Shown in pieces: positions 35,159 through 47,460 of a DNA stretch of 64,000 bases. The first letter of the stretch is position 1, and every line of letters starts with the position of its first letter. A model generated the notes under the pieces. The model saw nothing but the letters and a program-made list of their open reading frames with translations. It had not been told where the DNA came from and searched no databases. The stretch is from Sphagnum magellanicum (taxonomy: Eukaryota > Streptophyta > Sphagnopsida > Sphagnales > Sphagnaceae), in the NCBI GenBank assembly GCA_021904315.1, contig CM038920.1, positions 18,290,001-18,354,000 of the forward strand, written 5' to 3'. Position numbers and translations under genes: made by a program.

Positions 35159-38100
35159 GGTTATACAGTAGACTTCAGTGTCTATGCTCTTATGTCCCTT
35201 TGCTCTTGTGTTGCAACTTAGCATACTATGATTTGAAGTAGGTAGGGATGCAAGTGGTGGTCCAAAAGCCTATTTAAGCGCTTGTCAACTAGCAAACAAT
35301 GGATTGGAATTGAGAATTATTTGGTCGAAAGTTGGCTCTAGTGCTGATGAGGTGGTTCACTCCCTTGTCTTTTATGGAGGGCATGGAATATCCATGCATG
35401 TGGACATGATGAAATGGCTCTGCACATAGACAGGCAGAATATATTGAAGTTGACTATATCATGATACTCAGAAAACACGAGTGCTTACATTTACATATAT
35501 ATACACACACGCTCTTGCTGAGTAAGTGTTATATAACTATTTAATATAACTCAATCAAACGCTCTCACTGATCTTCCTGGATGTATATGTATGCATCATG
35601 ACACAGCTGAAAAGGACGTCATGATACAAAACCGACCATTTGGGTTAGGTGCAAACATCGGTTGAAATTTCCAAACAACGCAACGCACTCACAAAATTTC
35701 TTAGTGTCTTTTGGAGGGCATCTAATTATGTCCTAGAAGTGCTAATCAGTATTAATGTGCTCATACCAATTTATGCATCAGATGTTGCATCGATGCGACT
35801 TTCGTGCAATTAATCATTAGTGACTGTAGTAATCCTGCCCATGCTGCTGATCACGTGGAGCTGGAGGATGAGATTCGAGAGTAGCTTCTAGTGATGGCAT
35901 TTTCCTTTAGAGAAAAGCCCGAGGGCAAAAGCATTACCCGGCGTAAAGACAACGGCAGAAATTTTCTTTTCCAATCTTCATTTTTGCTGTTTGTTTAGGC
36001 ATCTTTGATCGTGGTTAGTTTATGTTTTTGCCCTGGGCGCTTGATCATCTCTTGCGACGATCTCTGAACCGATCATAGAGAAAAAACTAAATGCCGATGA
36101 GAGACTTCAAGCTGCAGTTGCAACAAATGACCGCAGATTATTACTAGAAAAACAAGGAAGGAACATAAACTCTCATACACTAGGGAGCTGATCCGAACGA
36201 CTGTCGCATACACAATCACTGGAACGCAGCAAGAAGTTTAAGCAGCAAGTCAGTGAGTCCGTTCACTGTTCGGGTTTTCGCTGACGTCCGTAAAAAAACA
36301 CACACAACCAAAAAGAATTTTGTGAACAACCACCATGCCCCTGCTTGCAACAATTTTACTCCCAGCTTCCGCAGATATGCTCTCTATATGACAAGAATCG
36401 CAAGAAGAAGAAGATTATCTAGCTAAAACCCAGATTGCAGCGATCGAAACAACTACAAGAACGACGAAAAAACACTCAAAGATAGAACAAAAATGAGTAC
36501 ATGACAGAGCGAATTTAAGAAACTCTTGTTCTTCTCCATTGGATAGAAGGAAACAGAAGACGCCTTAAAAGAAGAAGCATAAAAACAGCACACTTACTAC
36601 ACAGTCAGCTAGCAACGCGCAGTTTTTGAATCACAGCTACAGCTAAGGATAGGAACTTTCCGAAACAAAATTGTCCGCCCAGAAAATGAAAAGTGCCTCG
36701 TCTAAGAGGCGGAAAATTGCGCTTTGTAACGTGCCTTCTAAATACATTGGAAATTTGATATATGCCCGGTCTTTACTAGGAACTGGGAAATGAGCTGAGT
36801 GCTCTGATCTAGTCACGAAACATAGCGAAATTTTCAGGAGCAACTTTGCGTGCCAGTTTTTTACACTCACGATTAAAGGAAGTTTTCGTGTGTAGAAGGT
36901 TGTAATCCACCTTTGTGATCTGAAGCACGGAAGCCACCGTGCGTATTTATAGTCGTCGTGCAAAGAACATCGATCCTTGCAGACGTGTGCCTCCGTGACA
37001 CTAATCCACTTCGTCCTCACGTTCTCAAATAGCGGGCGACGACGTGGCCTCTTCTCCAGTGTAAGATCGAAACACTTCGAATGAACTTGATGGGCGTGAC
37101 CTTTTTCTCCTGCAAGCTCGAAGGCCTAGAGGGAAAGTAAGTACTCGAGCGACGTGGCCTCTTCTCGTGGCAGAAATTAGTGACACCGGCCGCGTTCACA
37201 AAACTATAAAAAGGAAACATATGTCTCATCAGTACTGTTGCTGGGGATGCACACGGAGAAAGCAGCTCAACTTTAGTTGCGGCACCATGCTTCACAATTT
37301 CAAGCTTGCCCTTGTCAGGCGATTTAGAGATTACAACAGGAAAAAACTAACTGTGTTGACACCTGATTGCAATATGGCATGACCCTCAAATGCCACCTTA
37401 TAATGTTGGACTGAGTACCGTATCATCTGCAACCATTTGCAGAACCTGTCTCATCACCGGAGTTATACTAGGCTATCAAGCTCCTTTATAGCAATATCTT
37501 ACTTTTGTGGAAAATTATGTAGTCGTATCTTTGCATCTTAGCCGATGGAGACCGTGTGATCCGTACTCAACGGAACTTTGAATGGTCATGCACCCACCAT
37601 CCAAGATGGAACGGGACTCTCTTGAACACGAGCGAGAGGAAGGAGCGAACCCAGAAGAGATGACTTCTGAGGAGGTGGAGATGCTTCATGATGCTCTTTC
37701 AAATGTTCCCACAGTCCAGCAAGCATCTTATAAGTACAGGTTCATCATCCACTGCCAATATCTCAAAGCACATCGTTATTTTACAGTGTACCGCGCGCGC
37801 GAGTCTCCAAGGCGCCCATGAAGATCTTGGTAAGTGCTGCAAATTTCAAATCTACGAAATGTGCAGTAGTTCGAGCGGCGACTCTCTGCTGTGTTATGGT
37901 CATGGACCAACGCACCATAAGATGTCAACAAAATTGCACACGAGAATGAAGAAAAATCACACATACCAGAACAAAAAGGATGATACAATGATAGTGGCAG
38001 AGTCAAAAGTGAGTACCTACCGCTTAGTTCCCAGATTGAGACATGACTCAAATCAATGAAGGAGTGTGATGAAACAGCATTTGAAGCTCATCAACGCCGT

Positions 38101-41100
38101 AAATAACTGAGACACCGCCAGATCTCAAGAGAGAGACAGTGCCAACAGACTTAAAAAGACAGCAGATGTTTCTTGCGCTCCCGCAGAGGCTTCTAACACA
38201 TTGTGAATCAACACATGACGTGATAGAAGCCACTGAGGGAGCGGAACAAACTTCTACATCGAAATCGCGGGTTCGCTATCACATGGCCGATACAGAATAC
38301 ATATAAATATATATAATCCCAAAGAGGCAAAATTAACTTATTGAAAAGAAAAAAAGAAAGCCGACTGCATGCTACTCAACAAGTTCTGCTCCGGAATTAC
38401 CCCTTTGTTACAATATATATTGCTGTGACCGAGATGCAGATCTCGACAACTTGATTCCACGTGAGTTCAGAAGGCGTGTGATCACCATAGCTAGTGCTCA
38501 CGTTAAAATATCTTAGATGGATAGCCTCCGCAAGGTTGTAGTGCAGGCGGTTCGGAAATGAACTGCATTAAAGAATGTGGGGGTAGCAGGAGATTTTAAG
38601 GCCGAGAGTGAAGACTGGGTTGGAGCAGATGGGTGGAGTTGCAAGAGATACCGGAAGATGCTGCAGCTAGTGATCTAGGCCGGCGGGTTGTATAACTTGC
38701 AACTTGGATGATCAGCTGGAAATGAGACAAAAACATGCAGAGTGTGCCGATGCAGATCGTTATTATTACTACGAACTTACAACTCAGTTATAAATAGCTA
38801 GAAAATTGTCAAATCCAGCCTGTTCATGGTATTTTTATTAGCCTAGTCTGCAGGTACTGGCAGTGACTAGTGCAGATGATGGACACCACTTTCTCCATAA
38901 ACAGACGTTCTCCCGGGGACCACTTCAAAGTTCAAACCTGTCCCTGGTCCAGATCATGGTTTGTCAATGTCCCAGACAGGGGAGGAGATCAGATCCCTCG
39001 ACACTCCCGCGTGCTGCTCCCTGGAACCACTTTTTTGTTCTCAATTGCACATGTTGCTGCATGGACCCATTATTTGCACTGCTTTTTTCCTGTATGCATG
39101 TTGCCCCTTTTTGCAGCCATCCTACCTCTAGCTAGCAAAACGTTGTGATGGCATCAATTATTCAATATGACATTATTGTACACACATATCCTCTAGATCT
39201 ATCCATGGTTTATATGGCTTCATGCTATTCATGTTCTCTTCTGCTCCTAGTACTGAATCTTCCAAGCCTAAGTACTGTACCTCACTTCCTTCATACATGG
39301 ATATGAAAAGACACATTAACTTTTTTTTTTACCATTATTTTTACATGTGCAACCGTTTAGTCAATACGCTTCTAAAACCTTCACCTCTTTTATCATTATC
39401 TTTACTTTTTTCTTATATACATGTCGACTCCTAAATGTGCATTCATGGCCACAGGAGCAACCTAACATAAACCTTAGATTCTTTAGTTGAAAATTTGGCA
39501 AATCATTTTCTAAGAAAACAAGGAGGATGTAATCTCAATCAAAGAAGCCACCCCAATGAGTAGACATTGCTTAAAATTACATTTCCATAACTTTGACCAA
39601 GCATCAAATGTTGGAACACAATAATTTGGATTGTTCATCTATTTTTTGCAATAAATTGAAGGTTTCATTATTTGCAAAGTTTCAATTAATTACAAAAATT
39701 CCATGCAAATGAATAATCCTTTTCTTTGTGAAAAAGACTCAGAACATTGAAATGAACATTGCTTTTCAATTAGAAAAGTCCTCTTGGGTGAAGGCACGTT
39801 ATGTCCTTTCAAAGTTGTAGTCACACCTATAATTTTTCTGCAATTAAATTATTTGTTAATATATAGACATCACATCTTGAATTATTTTTGCTTTTTTTTA
39901 GTATATTTGATTAGCTTTAGACTTCATCTAATAAATTATTTTAAAAAATTCAACAAACATTGAAAATTTTGAACATATGAAATATATTCATGACAAAATA
40001 ATATTCATCACAAAGTTTGAAAATTTGAATATATACTTCAAAACTAGGGTTGTGAATGAAATTTTTGGGTGAATTTTTTTATGGTGCATAATATTGATGT
40101 ACATCAATTAAATGTAGAAAAATTTAGAAATTTAAAGTTTTTGGATGAAATTTAATTCAAAAAATGTGTTTTTTCGCATTTTTTTAACATGCATAATAAC
40201 ATTTTTTTTAGGGAAAAACCACTACCACATGAAAAAGGTGGAGATTTTGTAAATGGGCATTGCACTATGTTTTTAATTTTCTTTTGATTGGTAATGTTTC
40301 ATGAATCATAAACATGAGGCCCTATGGACGATGAAAAACTATAAGTTATATATTTTATGTACATTGATTTTATTCAATCCCCCTCATTTAACCATCAATA
40401 TCAATTTTGACTCAAAATGAACTTTGAATTCAAAAATATTGTGCAAATTTTAAATTTTTTTATTGACAATGTGTTTAGAATAATCAAAGGATGCCATCAA
40501 ATTTAATTTATTGCGTATTATAATACTTGTTAGACATCACCTTTTTTGAACAAAAGTGGTTCACCCTTAATGTATTTTCACATTTTTTGCATATCAAATG
40601 TGGGTCATTCATTTTCAAAATTATGCACATTTTTATGTGTTGAAATGTTTTTAAAAGCAAGAAGGGTTGAAATGTTGAATTTTTTATTTGTAAAGAATAT
40701 TCGCACATTAGGCTCAAATGTGCTTTTGGGGCTATAAAATATGAAATTTGAATATACAAATCCTTCAACAAAAATGTAATAAAAGGCATATGGATGCATT
40801 GTATTTATGGTATATGATAAAAATTTACAATCATTTGTATTGATAATTAACAAGTTTGCATGATATGAATCAACTTACATTTAATGAAGTCATGATATAT
40901 ATATATATATATATATATAGATTTCAGAGGTTTTATGTGAGTATAATTATTTGAAAAAATCATGTGAAAAAAAAGATACAGCCTTGGAATATATGCTTCA
41001 TGTTAAAAATGTACACAAAAGTTTTGTATTTATGTCAAATCTAGTCATAAATGTATTCTAATCAAGCTTGTTGAATGTTTATGAATAAACAAAGTTAGAG

Positions 41101-41400
41101 AATACATTATTACAAATTTAAAATGTGTTTTACATTATCTTTTATTATTAGATTTTAATCAAAATAAACACCTGAATAGTTTAACTTTATAATAAAAGAG
41201 CAATTAACCATCACTATGACAAATTGTGACCATGTAAATCACACTACCCTACAACTAAAGCTCAAAAATCATTCAAGTATAATTACATATTGCAAATACA
41301 TCCTTCAAAATATAAATCCTATGCAATTACATTTTATAAATACAATGATTTAATAAATAAATTTTAATGTAAGAAAATAAACCAGAATGTAGATATCCTA
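35159..41400. other. Intergenic DNA, no gene resolved
   Basis: From 35.2 to about 39.4 kb the GC and CpG content is moderate and a few open frames reach 90-125 codons (for example 36,643-37,020 minus), but none shows a domain. A phrase CGACGTGGCCTCTTCTC recurs at about 37,039 and 37,151. Beyond 39.4 kb the DNA is AT-rich repeat sequence. Confidence 0.4.
40894..40919. repeat. TA dinucleotide microsatellite
   Basis: About 13 uninterrupted AT units. A similar shorter tract lies at about 62,070-62,088. Confidence 0.95.
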
Positions 41401-41770
41401 CTTTTGCTAATTTTAACTTAAATATCCTACTTTTGTCAAGTTTAGCCCATTTTAGCCAAATATAATTTAATATAGCCTAATTTAAGCTTATATAATTTAA
41501 TTTAACCAAGTATAATTTAATATAACCAAGTTTAACCAAATATAATTTAATATTATCGTGTTTAGCCTAATATACCTTAATTTAACTTAGGTTAAATTTA
41601 AATAACCTAATTTAATTAAAATAACCCCAAGGTATATTAGGTTGCCTAGGTTTAGTTTAAGAAGACCTAAATTTGCTTAAAATAGCCTATGGAAGCCTAG
41701 GTTAGATTGTTGGGTGGCTTAAATTAACCTAAATCAACCTAGTTCAGCCTAAGGAAAAATAGGTTAATTT
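41401..41770. repeat. 10-bp-phased repeat array (TATAATTTAA / TTTAACCAAG type)
   Basis: Successive ten-base words stay in register for over 200 bases from 41,441: TTTAGCCCAT, TTTAGCCAAA, TATAATTTAA, TATAGCCTAA, then TATAATTTAA again at 41,491, 41,511 and 41,541. They grade into CCTAGGTTTA and AACCTAAATC words to about 41,750. The step equals roughly one helical turn, so AT and CC steps face one side of the helix. No reading frame or known family is apparent. Confidence 0.85.
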
Positions 41771-41848
41771 AATTTTTAAAATGTATTTTTTATATCTTTG
41801 TGATACCTTCACTTGCTACATAAAAAATGTGGTGGTGTAATGGCAAAA

Positions 41849-43640
41849 GTGTCACAACTTTAGCCTTCGGCTCACAACCAAAGCAAGGGCTTATAAAGGT
41901 GCGGGCCAAATGTGAAGCCCAAGAGTCACATTTCATGCTCCCAAGAGTGCAAGAGAGTGTGAAGGAATGAACCCTCACATTCCCAAGTGAGCTCCCACTT
42001 TGGGAGTTGAAGTTTCAGTGAACTCCCGAATCTTCAAAGAGCAATTGTAAGGGTCAAAACCCATTGGATTCAAGATTTTTTTATATCATTGGAAAGTTCT
42101 TGGAACATACATGTTTAAAATGGGCTCGCATAACCCATTTGAACACTTGAAACATAAGTTATGGCCAAAAGAAAGGCTTGGAGTCAAATTGACAATTTGA
42201 CTCCCGACCACTAAAAGTCAAGAATCTCCCTGATTTCCATGCGTGCAGGAGACGTGCGACATACCATTGAAAAGCTTTCAATGAAAACTACAAAAAAAAA
42301 AATTTTACTTCATTCAATTAAAGGTCTACATGCAAAGTTATGGGGCTCCAAAGTCGCAAGAGTTTTAGTTGTGAAAATTTTGGGACCCCCACTTGGGAAT
42401 CTTAGGACAAAATGACATTTGAGTGCTAGCCCCATGGTTAGACACAAAGTATACTATAAGGGGGAAGGTGGTGGCTTCCCCCAAGTCCAGGCCATGGTGA
42501 ATCTTGTGAGTCCGTGTGACACATTCCCAACTCCTTAAAGGACTCAATGTGAGTCCAAGTAAAAAACAACGGAAGAAGGAAGAATCGGAGCACACTCCCT
42601 AGCTCACAACACTTTGAGGGGTAGAGGGGCGTGTTAGAGCTCTAGGACGGGACTAAGAAGAGTTGACAAGCTTCACTCACTCACACGAGCCTGCACACAA
42701 CCCACAGAAAGTGGTTAGTGCATAGTTGGAGCACCCTTGGTGCTAGGACGAGCCACGGGCAACACGGACACACAAGACTCACCACGGCCCGGACTTGGGG
42801 GAAGCCACCACCTTCCCCCTTATAGTATACTCTGCAACTCTCCACGGAGGCTACATCCAAATGGCTATTTTTCCCGGGACTCTTGAGTGGGAATCCCAAA
42901 ATCGCGCCAAATGGGACTCCCGTGACTTTGGAGCCCCGTAACTTTGCGAGTAAACCTCGGATCACAATGCGGTCTAAAGCAAAGTTATAGCTCTTGTCGA
43001 GAGCTTTCCAACGATATGTGGCACGCCCCCTGCAGCTAAGTAAATCTGGTCGATTCCCGACCTTTTGTGGTCGGGAGTCAAACTGGCAATTCGACTCCCG
43101 GCCCTTCTTTTGGCCATAACTTATGTTTCAGATATCCAAATGAGCAATGCGAGCCCATTTTAGACATCTATGCTTCAAGAGCTTTCCAATGATATAAATA
43201 ACGCCACAAAACATTGAGGTTTGACCCCTACAATCGATTTCTGAAGTTTTGGGAGTCCACCGGGACTCCATTTCCCAAGTGGGAGTTGCCTTGGGAGTGT
43301 GAGGGTTCACTCCCTCATACTCTCTCACACTTTCTAACACTCCCAGGAGTTTGTGATGTGACTCCCGGGCTTCTTCTTCTTGGCCCGCAACCTTGCAACC
43401 CCTTAGCCTTGGTCGCAAGCCCAAAGCTAAGGTTGCGACACCGTGTTTACTCGTGATTCGTCCGTGCACCAAAATGCTTCAACTACGCACTAATCAACTT
43501 ATTGTTTTGTTTGTGCAAGTCCATGTGAATAAGTGAATTACTTGTCATTCTTCTTAGTCCCATCTCGGAATTCCAACACACCCCTCTACCCCCAAAGTGC
43601 TATAAGCCAAAGAGCATGCCCCAACTCCTTTTCCTTCTGC
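41849..43640. repeat. Large imperfect inverted repeat of a dispersed element
   Basis: The left arm (about 41,849-42,520) and the right arm (about 42,761-43,442) are reverse complements over roughly 670 bases. Shared landmarks include a CTTCCCCCAAGTCC block beside CCCCCTTATAGTATAC (near 42,470 and 42,800), TTTTGGCCATAACTTATGTTTCA (one strand per arm), and GTGTCACAACTTTAGCC against GGTTGCGACACC. Part of the spacer (about 42,583-42,745) is in turn the reverse complement of 43,455-43,625, including CCCCTCTACCCC. The unit therefore runs about 880 bases rightwards from 42,761, and a permuted, shorter copy runs leftwards. No coding frame is convincing. It looks like two opposed copies of a non-autonomous or LTR-type repeat. 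Confidence 0.85.
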
Positions 43641-45400
43641 TATCTTCACCTTTGGATTCGTAGTTGAGTCCATTAAAGAGCTTCAAGGTGTGTCAAAAAG
43701 ACTTTGCCCCTCAAAGTGGAGGTGAGGGGTTCAAATCCTCTTACTTTCATCTTATGTGCTTCCTAGGTTTTTAGGGGAGTATTAATGGGGTAACCTTCTT
43801 AGGAAGAAGGTTAAATGGTTAGCATATAACCTAGGTTGTTTTTTAACCTAAATTAGGTCACCTAGCCTAGCCTAAAATGTCTAACATAGGGCTCTTAACC
43901 TAGTAGGTGGCCTAGGCTAAGTCCCAAGCATCATGATTTGACTAAAAGTTGATTATCACATGACATCATACAATTGGGTAGGAAAAATAATTTCATTATT
44001 TTAGATTGCCACATGTCCACTCATAAATCGTTAATAAATTTTTGAATTCATTTTAAGTTACCATGTGGTAGCAAGACAATACTAAAATAAATTGTAATTA
44101 TATTTTTAAATTGAATTTTGGCTATTGAAAATGTCTTGCAATCTTGGAAAACATAATCACAAATGGCATTTATGGTTATGCCATTTTTTACAACTAATGG
44201 TAAATGCCATGGGGTCATATGGACTAGTAATTATGTAGTCATGGCTAGTCATATATGTGGTTTAAGACTATAATGTTAATCGCTTATGTAATTATATTTT
44301 CCATGTTTTGGTGCAGTGATTGCACACGCTTACGTACATAACATTTGGTTTGTCTACCGGAAAATGCAAGATAATCTTGTCCTTGAACAAATCATTGTGC
44401 AAAATTCCACAATGATGTACTGCATTCATAATGTTTATGAGTGCCCATGCCAATTTCACATGATTTCGCCTAAAGGTAACAAGTTGTGTTTACCCTTCCA
44501 TATTTAGCCCCCTTGTCACAATAAGGTACAATTATCAATAATGGAGGGTACTTCATGTTATAATCCAACACTTCTTTAAAAGTTCCCCCATATTACCATA
44601 ATGTGTATGCCTCCATGGTCTATATGTGGATGGTAAGGAATTTGATGACATTCAGTTGTTTGCACAAACATGCCAAGGCTTCCATTAATCGTTGCTTACA
44701 TGTTTTTCACTTGTCATATGTTTTCAGTGTCTTCCCCGCCAACTCAATTGTGTTTGGGATGCGATCAAATCTTTCAATTCACACCTTACGCAACACACAA
44801 TAACCACCTTGATTATCTCCACCTGACAATGGGAGCACATTTGCTATGCTTAGAATCCATAACACACCACAACTTCCAATTTGGGCTTTAAGGTTTCAAG
44901 CACATTTTTTCCATCCATGGTGCAAGCCTCGCCTTTTTCTTCAACCAATTCTTCAAAAATTTGGCCCATCGATGAAGACATCTATGACAAGATTAAAAAT
45001 TTGGACCCTAATGGTGACTAAAACCTTTTTAGTCACCATCTTGTGTGATCGTCTCATAAAAAAATGGGGTTACTAATAGGAATCCATTGGGAACTTGAAT
45101 GGAACATGTTGGAAACAAATGGAAAAATAAAAAACAATCCTTCCTTGTTGGGAGTGAAATTTGATGCAATTTTGTAACACAATTAAATAATTACAATTAT
45201 ATGTTTTCCATTCATTCCAATCACATTGTCATCAATGAAGTTCAATATTCAAAAATTATGGGCCATATCTAGTCATTCAATTCATTTTTCAATTGTAAAA
45301 TTTTACATACAATTGTAATTAACTAAGTTTACATTAATTGTGACAAACTTTTAAAGGAAACAACTTGTTTACCCATATAGCTATATAAATATCTATTTTG
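43641..45400. other. Intergenic repeat DNA with a tRNA-like fragment
   Basis: At about 43,706-43,744 a 5-bp stem with a 7-base loop (ACTTT...AAAGT) is followed by a T-arm-like GAGGGGTTCAAATCCTC with a good B box. No D arm or acceptor stem pairs, so it is at most a SINE-type tRNA relic. Otherwise AT-rich, no gene seen. Confidence 0.4.
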
Positions 45401-45413
45401 TACAATATTGAGG

Positions 45414-47460
45414 CTATTCTACAATGTACAATATTGAAGCTATTTTACAATGTACATATGTTGCATCTAATGGCAAATTCCACCTCACCTTATTGCTACG
45501 ATCATTTATGGTGAACACCCGCCTAATCTCCTCTTTCATTATGTTGTACCAAACACATTCCAGATTGAAACTATATTCAAACTTGTTAGTTTTTGGGTTA
45601 TTCCACCCCCGAAACATTTAAGGAAACCAACGGTGTCATGTATCGATCGCTGACAAGTACAACAATTCACATGCCTTTTGAATCATGGATTCATCATATT
45701 ACCATTTGTCATATTAACTCCCCCATGTAATAATAGACATGCTCACATTCCAAATCCATTTCATGTCTACACTCCATGTTTGTGGCCTACTAGGTGTGTT
45801 AAAGCCCAATGTTATACTCCCAATGTTGTGGCATGGTCGTTCAAAAACTAAATTGTTCATATAAACATCAATGAAATGGGGCCCTACATTGTGGACATCT
45901 CCTCCTTGCCACCATCAAAGTGATTAAGCATTGCGAATGGTACATGTGTTTAGCAAGTGCCCAAAATCCATGCACCTTCTGGTCCAAATGGGGAGTAACA
46001 AATAAAGCATAAGTCCCCATTTTGCATGAAGTGTTGAGGTGTGGGCCACAGGAGTTCCCCTATTTTTTCTAACATGGTGATGACATATTCCCAATCAAAT
46101 TGGAGATGCGTCACCCAATTTATGCTTACATCCTCCACCATCTTGGGTAAATTGTCAAGAAACATTTCAAATATCCTAGGCCATGATGTCAAACCGTGTG
46201 ATTGGAACCTCCCATTTTCACGATATTCAGCTTACATTTTTATGAACTCCACTTCCACTTGTGTAACTCAAAATGCTCTTAAATACATGCAAGATGCATG
46301 TGGTTCAAATTATGTTTGGTCACCTTCACAAATGTTTCAACATCTTTTCGATATTGTTCTTTCATATCAATCAACATTTGATGGTAGCATTCAATGTCTT
46401 CCACGGAATTCAAACGTTCTTTTTTCGCCTTAGTGGTCCTTGTGAGTGCTTCTTACAATGCTTATTGTTGAATGGCAACATCTTATTCTAGCCCAAAACA
46501 CTTTGCTTGGCATGTAACCAATTGTTCACATAGTACATCACATTCCGATGTCACCTTTTTAAGTTACATCTACATTACGCCCATTTCCACTCACAACACC
46601 TCAAAACATGTTCTACAATGTTGGCTTATCTTACAAAGGACAATATGTTAACATCTTGTGCCAACCACCCTTGATCATCTATCATGTTAAATGGCCAATA
46701 AGATGTCATCTAAACCACAACATCCAACTATGTTGTATCCATGGGGTTGTCCGTGTTCAACAATGATTGAAGGGGACTTTGTTCCCAAGGGCGCTAAACA
46801 ATTTGGTCATTCATCACAAGATCTAGATTGTGAGTATGTAAAAAGTACTTGGTGCTATTATTTTAGGAATAACCTATATTGGTGGTACCAGTTGAAAAGA
46901 AAAAGGAGAAGTGACAAGGGCAGATCGGGGATGAACCTAGGGTCTTCTTCTTAGAAGAACTATTATAGGAGGCGAATGAGTTTTTAAAGAAGCTAATGAA
47001 TTTGCCCTTACAAATCTATCTGGTTGGTATAGAAACACATTGCTAGCTCGATTTCCTGGAATGGCCTTCTAATCATTTTGAACCCTAAGCACCACCTTTG
47101 CATAAACCATCCATGTCACAATTAAAGGCACCTAGTTTTTGGGGGAACAATGGTTCCCTGTCATGACCATGTAAACCTCCAACATGCATGCCTTCATATG
47201 TTCATCCAAGCAACTTGTATACTTGGCGAAATTATTTTTCCTATGGGTTTCATGCCTAGAAAATGGCCATTTTTTGTGAATGTGGCCCCACCACACATAA
47301 GAAGAACATAATGTGTATGACCAAGGCTAGGGAAGGTTTTGCCATCTAGCATTTGCTATCATGGTTGGGTCTTCAACTGTTTCAAACTTTGCCTTGTGTT
47401 GTCTTCCTTTCGCACCATGGCCCTTGATCACTCTCCTTTGGTTTGCATTGTCTACCATCA
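45414..47460 (-). pseudogene. Decayed reading frame of unknown family
   Basis: Several minus-strand fragments read like real but broken protein. One includes WEYVITMLEKIGELLWPTP and then NGDLCFICYSPFGPEG (45,950-46,192). Another includes FRGWNNPKTNKFEYSFNLE (45,414-45,617). At about 47.2-47.4 kb MAKPSLALVIHIMFFLCVVG is followed by HETHRKNNFAKYTSCL. Stops and frameshifts separate them. The setting among repeats suggests a transposon-borne or captured gene, but I do not recognise the family. Confidence 0.35.

Noticed and set aside
36643-37020. 125-codon minus-strand open frame
   Set aside because: Moderate length but no recognised domain, no splice partners and no similar frame nearby. It could be real but cannot be supported.
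43706-43744. tRNA gene suggested by a B box and an anticodon-like stem
   Set aside because: The loop lacks the T that precedes an anticodon, and no D arm or acceptor stem can be formed, so it is at most a tRNA-derived repeat relic.
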